Source: Spongilla lacustris
Lineage: Eukaryota; Porifera; Demospongiae; Spongillida; Spongillidae
Reading direction: 5' to 3'
NCBI GenBank assembly: GCA_949361645.1
Contig: OX442416.1
Span: forward strand, 10,545,869 to 10,609,868
DNA: 64,000 nucleotides
Every line of letters begins with the position of its first letter. Positions within the stretch are counted from its first letter, which is position 1. Both the position numbers and the translations under genes were made by a program. Positions 55,191-64,000 of the stretch are shown piece by piece. The notes beneath the pieces were generated by a model. That model did no database searches and was not told the origin of the DNA. It was given only the letters and a program-made list of their open reading frames with translations.

Positions 55191-55929
55191 GAGGGAGGAA
55201 TACAGAGTGACATCTGGTGATGTGAAGCACTGGATTGTGGCTCAAAGTATAACCTTTATCCCATGTGTAGCCCACTTCAAACATTTCAAATGCTAATTTC
55301 CCTCCATCATAGGTTACACTTTCCATCCCTACTACTGCTCGCTGGACAAGCTGGAAGTATCTGGAAACATGCCCTGGCATCCTCCATTGTGAATGTTCGC
55401 TTCCGTTTGTTTAGCTGCTGCTATATGGAAATTCATTATTTGTGTATGCCGCTGATTTATTGCGGTAATTGTCACCTTTTTTGTGGGAATTTTTTCAACG
55501 CAACCTTTAAAACAGAACCTTGGAAACTGAAGCCCTAGGTGTGGCGAAGCTTCGTATCTAATATTAGGTCTTGAAAGCTAACCGTTGCGTAACGCCGCTA
55601 TTGTACAGTCCACTATTGCATTTGGACGCTTCCGCGCGTCCGTGGGACTTCAGTACATTGACGCGTGAACGCGCCCGTGGGCACTAATCTGTTAATGACT
55701 GTATATGGATCAATTGGCAGGCAAGGTCGCTCGCGCTCACTCCATAGCAGTCTCGTTCCCAGACCCAATATCTGCTCCGAGCTCCGCCGGAATTTTGGCT
55801 AGGGTATACAAGAAGGATGAACAGCCGTAAACGTATTCGGCAGTTGGCCTGAGATGTGTGAGTTTGTTATGCCGTGTGTTCTACTTTTTTATGATTGAGC
55901 GGCTGGAAGGAAATGCACATGCACCCACA
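55191..55929. other. No recognisable gene
   Basis: Open frames of up to 91 codons exist on both strands without recognisable motifs. Confidence 0.4.
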
Positions 55930-55983
55930 CCCAAATGCAAATACCATGCACGCAAATACACACATACACACATGTACATGCAA

Positions 55984-56018
<35 letters not shown>

Positions 56019-56262
56019 CATGCAAATACACACACACACATGTACATGCAAATACACACACACACATGTACATGCAAATACACACACACACATGTACATG
56101 CAAATACACACACACACATGTACATGCAAATACACACACACACACACACATAAACACACATGTACATGCAAATACACACACACACACACACATAAACACA
56201 CATGTACATGCAAATACACACACACATACACACACACATACACACACATACACACACTTGAC
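55930..56262. repeat. (CA)n with ACATGTACATGCAAATACAC units
   Basis: Seven or more units of ATGTACATGCAAATACACAC separated by (CA)n of changing length. Open on both strands only because CA/TG repeats lack stops. Confidence 0.93.
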
Positions 56263-57139
56263 ACAGGACTTGCATGGGCATGCAGTTGAAGAAAAGATCA
56301 CATACATGCACCTGTCTATCGAATTTACTCCTACAAATACTAAAGCAATGGCACAAAAAAGGATGCCATGATGCAGCTCTGATCTGTCTGATCGATGGCC
56401 AACGGCATGAAGGCTGGTGATCATGACTCATACACAATGGCAAGGATGCTGGATAGAACCTACAAGTCCTGAGGGCCATGCGTGTGAAACGTTTACATAA
56501 CAGCCATAACTAATGACCACATGCCACCACCCTAATCAAATAGGTGACCACAAAGATTTTGAGTCTCTGTTAGTACATGTAATACCTTCTTGAACTTTCC
56601 ACACATACACAACCAATACATAACCAAATAAATATAAATGCCACACCACAACTGTTACATTACCTATTACATACATCTGCAGAGCCATGTACATATAGCT
56701 AGACCACATAATGCCTTCCATTTGAGTTGTTGCTGAAGTTTTTCCCCAGGTGCATGTTGGAAGGGTGGCTGGCACAGTCCATGAGATGCAAAACTTTGTG
56801 TCCAGTCCCTGGTCCATACCAGGTGGTCATGTAGGTAAGCCTCCTCTCCTGGCAGACAACTGGTGTCTGTGCTATGTGTACAACCAAACCAAGGAGTTTT
56901 TCTAACCAAACTACATGTAATAAAGGTGGACACCACAGGATGTGACAATTGTAGCCACTTTAAACAATTATTCTTTGGTCCTACATCTACATGCATGTAA
57001 CACATAGATCTATCTCCTTCTAACTGTACCCTACATCAGAAACCTTTAAACTTAATTTGATTCATATCCCAGTGGCTGCCTCTGGGATGTGCTATCAAAT
57101 TCCTCATCTCTAGGGAGAAGGGCCTACATAAACTGTTCC
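56263..57139. other. No recognisable gene
   Basis: Frames on the minus strand (56536-57005) are short, overlapping and unrelated to anything I know. Confidence 0.4.
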
Positions 57140-57325
57140 ACAAGGATATCTCCCATCCACCTTCACAAGGCACTCTCTCCTCTACCTCCACAAGGCTATC
57201 TCACAAGGCTACCTCCCTCCACCTTCACAAAACTACCTCTCTCCACCTTCACAAGGCTACCTCCCTCCACCTTCACAAAACTACCTCCCTCCACTTTCAC
57301 AAGGCTGTCACCCTTTCCACCTTCC
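57140..57325. repeat. 24-bp minisatellite, CTTCACAAGGCTACCTCCCT
   Basis: Six to seven units (CACCTTCACAAAACTACCTC alternating with CACCTTCACAAGGCTACCTC). Confidence 0.85.
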
Positions 57326-58594
57326 CCATGTGGATATAGTAAAAAAAAAAGTAGGTTGTTGCCGCATGTATTCCTCACGTGATATATCCTTATAAGGTTC
57401 GTCTCTGTGGAACGGTGTTTTTTTTTTGCTGTATTGGTAGTTTTCATTCTGCAGAGATGAAAAAATATATAGACACGCACAGATACAGATACGTAAGTAC
57501 TATTAGTTGCAACAAAAAAATAGAACAAAAATATGGCGTCAGGTTTGCACGTAAGGACATGCCCATCTTTACAAATATTAATGAAGGTAGAACAGGTGCA
57601 AAAATGTGGCTTTGCTATAGGGATTACATCCATGAACTCCTTGTGGTAGAATTAGCAATATAGGTGAGTAAGCCGGAATCGAATCGTTTAAAACCAACGC
57701 ATGCAACCAAAACAAGCCGTTGTAGAATCCATGTACATGTACATATAGGTAGCGAAAACACTCCGAACATGATCGCGCCCTACAGCTAGGGCTTAAAAAG
57801 AATGTTGGAGCAGCCGAGTAGGCCTACTACCAAGATAAAGTACAATCGTATCTATATTGCCACCCATGCACACGAACAACAGTCGAAATCAGACGCACAT
57901 GTGTAACAAGCTATCAAGTATCGAACGTTCGTTGCTAGGATTCATACCGTGGTCGGTGATTTGTGCCTTCTTGCTTGAAAACCTTCATCGCGGCAGGGCA
58001 CGCACGCGGCGTTTGTCGATTTATTATTGAATTATTGGTATTTACAAAGACATATGAACCTTAATGATAAAAGTGATCAGGGAAGCGAGGGTAAAAGGGT
58101 CATGAACGTTATAATATGTCACACTCCAGCCCTAATGGTTTTAATAACAGCAGTTAGTCTTTCCTTTTTGATATCTAGCTTGGATTTTCGTCAGGAAGCA
58201 TAAATGTCTTGAAAAACCCTCATTTTAAAAATCAAAATCCATACATGTCTATGGAAACACTGAAATTCTGATGAGGAAGCGTCAGGAAGAGGGCTAATTT
58301 TTTTGTTTAACGACAGAGGTATACCTTATGATCCTCTTCATCATAAAGTTCTTTTTCCTTTTCATGGGCATCTTTTCCTGAGTGACAGTGATCAAAAGAG
58401 TGTCATCCTCCATACATTTCAATGGACGCGTGCACGGTAATGAAACGGGAAAAACGTCATAACGCGTCAGGAATTAGTAATGAAGGCATGCAATTTCTGG
58501 CCATGGCTCGTACTTTCCCTTCGTAGCAAGCTAGGTATACTACGTAATTCTATTACTAACATCACTATACAAGATTATTGCCGTAAAGTCCCCT
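57326..58594. other. No recognisable gene
   Basis: One 94-codon frame (57379-57663) without motifs. Otherwise AT-rich with many stops. Confidence 0.4.
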
Positions 58595-58790
58595 CTGCCC
58601 CCACCGAAAAAAAATGTCTCGTTTTCAAACGAGCGCCTTATCTTCGTAATCATGAACGCAGCTGCGTGCCGTTCTTTAAAACCCTGTTGGAGTACCAGTG
58701 TGCTAAACAGGATGTCGGAAGCGTTAACGATTACGAAGATGCGCTCGTTTTTACACAAGACATTTTTTTCAGTGGGGGGGGGGGGGGGGG
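58595..58790. mobile_element. Short hairpin element with poly-G
   Basis: CCCCCACCGAAAAAAAATGTC at the left, minus one base, mirrors GACATTTTTTTCAGTGGGGG at the right. Inside, AAACGAGCG and TCTTCGTAATC pair with GATTACGAAGA and CGCTCGTTT. No target duplication seen. The overlapping 144-codon frame is driven by this structure. Confidence 0.6.
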
Positions 58791-59509
58791 GGGGGGGTAT
58801 TTTAAAATAAAGAAGCAAGCACCGGCTTCAATCGTAGCGTATTACCTGAAGGTGTCTGCACCTCAAGTAACAAGTGTTTCAACCTTGGATCAGCCACTGC
58901 AACCGCAGTTATAATTAATTGTTGTGTTCCTAGTTGGATTCCGTTGACTGCTAGTCATCCTCCAAGTGAAAAGTGCATTTTAGTTACGTCTCCACACTTT
59001 GGCGCCCGTGATGTATAGGAAGCTTTGTGGGGACAACATCAGTGATCAGCGTAAATACAGCATGCTCGTCAACCACTTTAAGCCAGATGCTGATTAATGC
59101 ACTTTTCCAATTCAATGCAATGCAAGGTGTGCCAATGGATCCATTCAACATATATATTAATTGTATAAGTGGCTCTAAAATTATCCTTGGCATGGATACA
59201 GTTTCAGATGCAGATCTTCAATCAGCAGATTGTATCCACAGTATTAAAGCTGCATTGCTGGCAAATGCCAGAGCGCTTATCGGTATTCACAACATACTCA
59301 GCGGATAATTTAGTGTGCTAAAGCGCTATTCAGCGGCTTTTGGATATACATGCCCTATTAGTGTATATGCTCGGCGCCATCCTTGGCGATTGCAGACATT
59401 CTTGCCGATTGAACCGTTGTATTTCTGTTGGTGAGTTGCAAAAAAATTCGCGCGCTGTCCGTCTGGCACCCCCCTCTATCAATTTCTGGATACGCGCCTG
59501 CGGAGCGGC
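58791..59509. other. No recognised gene; open frame 59027-59308
   Basis: A 93-codon plus-strand frame without a known motif. 59470-59500 has CCCCTCTATCAATTTCTGGATACGCGCC (20 or fewer bases quoted per part: CTATCAATTTCTGGATACGC), resembling the end of a mobile element next to S4. Confidence 0.35.
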
Positions 59510-59662
59510 ACTAAACGGTACGGATTTGATATGTGATGCCAACTGTGAGATAGGAAATGGAGACGCTCGCATGTACATATTTGCACGCGCGTACAGTTAT
59601 ACATACGCAAAAAAAAAAAAACATATCTAATAAATGATCGATTCGTACCTTCCAGCTAATAG

Positions 59663-59748
59663 CTAGTCTCGTACCCAGACCCAGATTTTCACAGCAGCGG
59701 ATGGATAACATCACCGCTACTGTGAAATCTGGGTCTGGGTAAGAGACC
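59663..59748. mobile_element. 86-bp miniature palindrome with 9-bp target duplication
   Basis: Left arm CTAGTCTCGTACCCAGACCC, right arm GGGTCTGGGTAAGAGACC; ATTTTCACAG pairs with CTGTGAAAT. Flanked by AGCTAATAG (59654-59662 and 59749-59757). S1 and S2 read TTCCAGCTAATAGCCTATAG without it. Confidence 0.88.
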
Positions 59749-60347
59749 AGCTAATAGCCTATAGCAGCAGCACGCAGTAACTTGTGCACAGATCTGATTT
59801 TGTTTCTTAGCTACACATGTAGCTACATAGCTAAGATCTGTGGAGCCAAACCATTGTGTTCATGCTATGTGCCCAACTGTAAAGGAATCCTCGTGTGAAG
59901 GGTCAGGGAGTATTGAAGCCTTCATCCAGTAAAGTGATTATTGAAATTGTGCATGCTGTTGAGGTATTTGCTTAGAACACCACTAGATGTACTTTTGTGT
60001 AACTTAAAGGTACACACATGTAGGTTTTAGATGATGGTGAAGGTTGCAGTTTTAAAGGTACATGTTTCATCATGATGTGAGCCTGCTTACGTATGGGTGG
60101 TAGACTATTGATGCTTTAACAAATTTTCATTGTTATTTTAAAGTGCTGACAAATGTTGCAATTGGATAAAAGAAGTTGTGCTTTACTTTCAATGCTCATC
60201 CTATAACACTGGCTAGGTTTACATGATTGTACTTGGTTGCTAAATTGAAATGTACAAGATTCATGATGTCTAGCAAAATACACAATATATGTGTTATCAA
60301 ATGTGTACAATCCCTACTTACAGGTGTATGTATGTATTCCTTTTCAG

Positions 60348-60449
60348 AACAATGCAACTCCATTGTATATAGCAAGTCAAAAAGGTCATCATGAAGTAGT
60401 GCAGAGCTTGTTGGGAGCAGGTGCTGATGTGAATACAGCAACATCTGAT
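60348..60449 (+). CDS. Ankyrin-repeat exon J, type 1
   Basis: 102 bp, acceptor TTCCTTTTCAG, donor GTAAGC. Reads NNATPLYIASQKGHHEVVQS and LLGAGADVNTATSD. The second copy of the exon at 14576, with five changed residues. Intact. Confidence 0.75.
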
Positions 60450-60690
60450 GTAAGCAATGAAACAAGTATTGTGTTAGCAATACACATTAAGTATACTGCT
60501 ATCGAATTGGTTTTCTAAAACTTTAAAATCCTACAGAATGCTGGCAATGTAATTTTAAAAACAAGTGCTAAATAAAAAAGTACATGTATAGCAACTTCAT
60601 CACTTTACAATGTAGCTTTGCTCTGTACCAGGCAAAAGATCGTGATGTAAATGTGTTGTAATGCTTGTATATATAATGTTTATGTGGGAA

Positions 60691-61417
60691 AGTAAACGTA
60701 ATTTATAAAGTCTCACTTTACTCACATTTACACGTCTGTAAATACATACGCAAGTTCTATGTAACATTTACATTGTGTAGCATCAACTGTACACATGCTT
60801 ACAAATATGATATAAATACATGATGTATTCTGCTCGATCCCTGGGCTTAGCAGCAACTTCCATTGTTTATCAAATATAGTTATTATCGTCCTGTACATAT
60901 AAAAAATCTACACAACGCAAAAAAGAATTTGAAAGTATATACATGTACATGTACATGTAAATACAGGCAGTGAGTGCCAACTACATGTAGCTTACAAAAT
61001 GTACATGCTCAGAAGTCATAATGAATGGTATTCCATTCCATGATTCAGAGGTAGTTTTAACTTATCAGCAGCTGCAAGCTGGTATGGTGCACAAGATCAC
61101 TGAATCACATTACAAAACCACTACCAATAAACATCATGTCTATGGGTAAAAAATTCCTGCCAATAATCATTCTTCAAACCTTGTCCAACTTTTGTCCCAA
61201 AGTTATATAGCATTCCATGATTCAGAGGTGCGTAAACATGAGGTAAAGCTCAGGTTTACACACATATTTACAACGAAGCAAACCTGATCTTTACGCATTA
61301 GTGTAAAGGTGGTCGTATCTACGCATCACAAATATGATGTCAATTGTCAAATGTTATATTTGGCATAGCTTTACACGTTTTTGTAAGAAAAAGTCAGATC
61401 TATAATTAGCACAACTA
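60691..61417. other. No recognisable gene
   Basis: AT-rich intron-like sequence. ATTCCATGATTCAGAGGT occurs twice (about 61036 and 61211), a small internal duplication. Confidence 0.5.
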
Positions 61418-61456
61418 CTCATTGAAGCTGGAGCCAATGCCAATCCGCTCGATAAG
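61418..61456 (+). pseudogene. Ankyrin exon remnant K
   Basis: Only the last 13 codons (LIEAGANANPLDK) followed by the intact GTTGGTGTGG donor region. The 5' two thirds of the exon and its acceptor are missing, replaced by unrelated sequence. Confidence 0.7.
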
Positions 61457-61914
61457 GTTGGTGTGGCATCAGGGCTCAGTTGATGGTTTACATGTATTGC
61501 ATACATTGACTAGCTCACTATGTAAATATTTTGCACCTCCATGTGTGCATAGTACAAGACATGCATGATATTGTCATCAAACATTTTAGCAGTTTTATAC
61601 ATGTGTACATGCATTTTGATAAGCAACCAGAAGAAGGATTTGGTTCCTTACCATGAAGGCTATATTACATATATATTTCGTGGCAGAAATTTTTTTTGAA
61701 CGTTAGTCACAATTTTGCATTGTGTATGTTTGTGTGTATATGCGCGGTGTGTGAGTGTGTGATTGTGTGTGTTCAATAGCTCATAAATCTAGAACAGTGT
61801 GCAATTATAAATCAAACATTTTCAAACTTCATATGATATCCGTGCATTAGTATAGTATCAATTTCACACTGCACCATCTTCAGTCTGCTGACCAGAGAAA
61901 TGAGATACACACCA
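61457..61914. repeat. Intronic cassette after remnant K
   Basis: GCATACATTGACTAGCTCAC to AAGCAACCAGAAGAAGGATT, then the GTATAGTATCAATTTCACAC part of the G-rich cassette. Confidence 0.75.
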
Positions 61915-62478
61915 GAGTACAAACCCCATACCAGTGCACACCCACATCCCACACTAGTGCACACCCTTTCATGTACACACCCCACACCAGTGCACACCCT
62001 TACATGTACACACCCCACATACACACCCCACACCAGTGCACACCCCACACTATAGCTAGTGCACACCACCCCACACCATTGCACTCTTAAATGTACACAC
62101 CCCACACTAGTGCACACCCCACACCAGTGCACACCCTTACATGTACACACCCCACACCAGTGCACACCCTTACATGTACACACACACTCCACACCAGTGC
62201 ACACCCTTACATGTACACACCCAACACTAGTGCATACCCTTACATGTACACACCCCACACCAGTGCACACCCTTACATGTACACACCCCATACCCTTACA
62301 TGTACACACCCCACACCAGTGCACACCCTTGTATGAATGCACTCCACACCAGTGCACACCCTTACATGTACACACCCCACACACCAGTGCACACCCTTTC
62401 ATGTACACATACCATACCAGTGAACACCCTTACATGAACACACCCCACACCAGTGCACACCCTTACATGTATGTACCA
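61915..62478. repeat. 33-bp minisatellite, about 17 units, irregular
   Basis: Several units shortened (CACCCCACACTAGTGCAC without CTTACATGTA) or altered (CTTGTATGAATGCACTCC). The most divergent of the long arrays. Confidence 0.93.
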
Positions 62479-63289
62479 CCATTTCAATCCTACATGTACA
62501 TGTATACATGTATGTAGGATTTAGCAAACGCAATTCTAGGATCAGGCTGAATGAACCTGAAATCAAGGTTTATTACATGCATGCCTGGTAACTTCCCATG
62601 GCTAAGTAGGTGTACACACTTCTGTGCCTGCTTTGCCCAGTTGATTGATTGCCAGAGAATAGGGTACCAGGGCGAGTACCTCCTCCCCCTCCCCCTCAGC
62701 ATGGGCCCTGACCTGACCTGTTGACTTAGGGAAGCCCCATGAATGACGCAGATCACCTCCCAGTGATGAAGCCATGCTTGTGATTGTGTGTATTTTCGAT
62801 AGCCCATAAATCTTGGACAGTCTGCAATTATCAAACTTCATATGATATCTGTGCATTAGTATAGTATCATTTTCACACTGCACCATCTTTAGCTGGGAGG
62901 GTAGTGGTACAAGATATCACCCATTGTGCCCTTACATCAGGACTAGTGTAAATACATCGTAAAGAGCAATTTAGCTTGCACGCATTCATACACACCTACA
63001 TGTTGTAATACATGTGTGTACATCACATGTGTGTGGAAAACCTTATTTGTACAACATTGCAGTACCAACACTACATGTAAACTGAATCATAGTAACACTG
63101 GGGCAGGTTTAAAAGGTTGAAAAGGGAGGTGGGCCTCCCCCCCCTGGGCAGGGTGCTAACGTGATTCCCTGTTTCACTGATTTTGCCTCTATTGTGCCCC
63201 CATTAGAGTGCTTTTTTAAACAGCATACATGTAGGTCTTTGTCCCCACCACAATACCTATTTCACCACTAGTGAGCAGCCAATACTCAC
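62479..63289. other. Rearranged dispersed repeats, no gene
   Basis: 62.6-62.78 kb holds an ACTTCTGTGCCTGC repeat copy like that at 27.8 kb. 62.78-63.09 kb holds the end of the G-rich cassette (ATAGCCCATAAATCTTGGAC to AAACTGAATCATAGTAAC), out of its usual order. Confidence 0.6.
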
Positions 63290-64000
63290 TTGTGCAACTC
63301 CCAACACAATCCATATCTCACAACTAAAGAGTATGCATGCATGGTGAATATATGTTTAAGTTAAAAAAGCTGGAGACCTACTTGATGCTTTCACTGAAGC
63401 CTTCTTAGTCTCTGTATGCTTCAAATCACCTGCATGTGCACATGCACGGCCGCGGCTGCCACCTGCTCTCACCCCTAGTGCAGCATATTTTCAGATGCTG
63501 ACACTGCTGAGTATTTAATACATAAGAGATAACATATTATGCATACTAGTACTACTGGCCTTACCCAATGCTCCCGTTGCATTGATCTGTCACGATACTG
63601 TGAATAAAGTAATTTTCTCTGTTGAGAATCCCAATCGTTAAAGGCTTATCCAGAAAAAATCTGTGACCACTTAGACCTTAGTACTGTAGTGATTTAATCA
63701 TAGATTGACCATGCGTTTGTGACTTAAGTCATATGACTTAAGTCACAAATCACTAATTATTTCATGTGGCCTTTCAAAACACTTAGCTACCTTCATGTGG
63801 TGGATTGTGTAAACTGATAGGTACAGCTACAAAATCAGTGAATATATACATGTACATGTAGAATGTGAGCAGCTGAATGTGTATGCAAGGCACTATATTT
63901 ACAATGCACAATGCTGTAGTGATTTAAATCATGTCGCTAGTAGTTGTACTTTACCTACGGTTGTCAGCAACAAATGAAACTTACATGGATGCTGTTTATT
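63290..64000. repeat. Second copy of the window start
   Basis: GGAGACCTACTTGATGCTTT, TTACCCAATGCTCCCGTTGC and GATTTAAATCATGTCGCTAG match about 475, 652 and 775 in order, with insertions. It is cut by the window end. Confidence 0.75.

Larger units (their letters stand above)
59510..60690 (+). repeat. Duplicated ankyrin-locus segment, copy S4
   Basis: Most complete partner of S1, including GCTCGCATGTACATATTTGC, the CTAAGATCTGTGG hairpin, GATGATGGTGAAGGTTGCAG, and the ankyrin exon. Lacks the Harbinger-like and palindromic elements of S1 but has its own 86-bp insert. Confidence 0.88.

Noticed and set aside
55858..56479. Cys/Val- or His/Thr-rich proteins around 56 kb
   Set aside because: These are CA/TG microsatellite translations.
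58480..58914. 144-codon frame with a poly-Gly stretch
   Set aside because: Spans a hairpin element and a homopolymer G run; no motif or splice support.

Overview
This is eukaryotic, metazoan-type DNA, most likely from a sponge or another early-branching animal. The evidence for that is single-repeat ankyrin exons bounded by GT-AG introns, a Tc1 transposase gene with a 59-bp intron, a Ty3/gypsy LTR element, DIRS-like and LINE-like reverse transcriptase remnants, many short inverted-repeat elements, and pervasive ACATGTACATGTA-type sequence. The taxon is an inference only. There are no bacterial operons, and I recognise no rRNA, tRNA or CRISPR array. Almost all long open frames are side-effects of minisatellites whose unit length is divisible by three.

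Layout. 0-2.5 kb: dispersed intronic repeats. 2.5-11.5 kb: a gypsy element on the minus strand with near-identical LTRs. Its gag is split by a 4.2-kb foldback-type element (long inverted arms of 153-bp tandem repeats, 9-bp target duplication), which itself carries a 480-bp 5'-truncated LINE. 11.6-12.75 kb: a hAT-type non-autonomous element enclosing a palindrome. 13.3-15.3 kb: a segment with an ankyrin exon and two small elements; parts of it recur at 46-47.3, 52.3 and 59.5-60.7 kb. 15.3-41.2 kb: a tandemly amplified intron/exon cassette. Each cassette has one ankyrin exon (99 bp, codon-aligned), a G-rich block, a 33-bp minisatellite array and, in several, a retrotransposon tail. One 4.7-kb part of this (18.3-23.0 kb) was recently copied to 36.4-41.2 kb.

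41.2-45.1 kb: a Tc1 transposase gene that looks intact and a decayed minus-strand gene. 45.5-52.5 kb: a cluster of inverted-repeat elements, several sharing a GGCGGATCCAGG terminus and 5-bp target duplications, interleaved with a GATGAGGGTGATGTG minisatellite. 52.5-59.5 kb: three further tandem arrays in otherwise featureless sequence. 59.5-64 kb: another ankyrin segment, a further 33-bp array, and a tail that repeats the start of the window.

How it fits together. If the ankyrin exons on the plus strand belong to one gene, it is a large repeat-protein gene expanded by duplication of whole intron+exon cassettes. Phase-compatible exons would let each copy add one ankyrin repeat without breaking the frame. 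Two cassettes have decayed (a stop plus donor loss; an internal in-frame deletion). The rest is selfish DNA at several nesting levels. The most informative single signal is in the gypsy element: a -1 frameshift cassette (slippery heptamer, 6-nt spacer, 8-bp stem) at its gag/pol junction. All repeat borders were read by eye and may be off by tens of bases; element ends with target duplications are exact.
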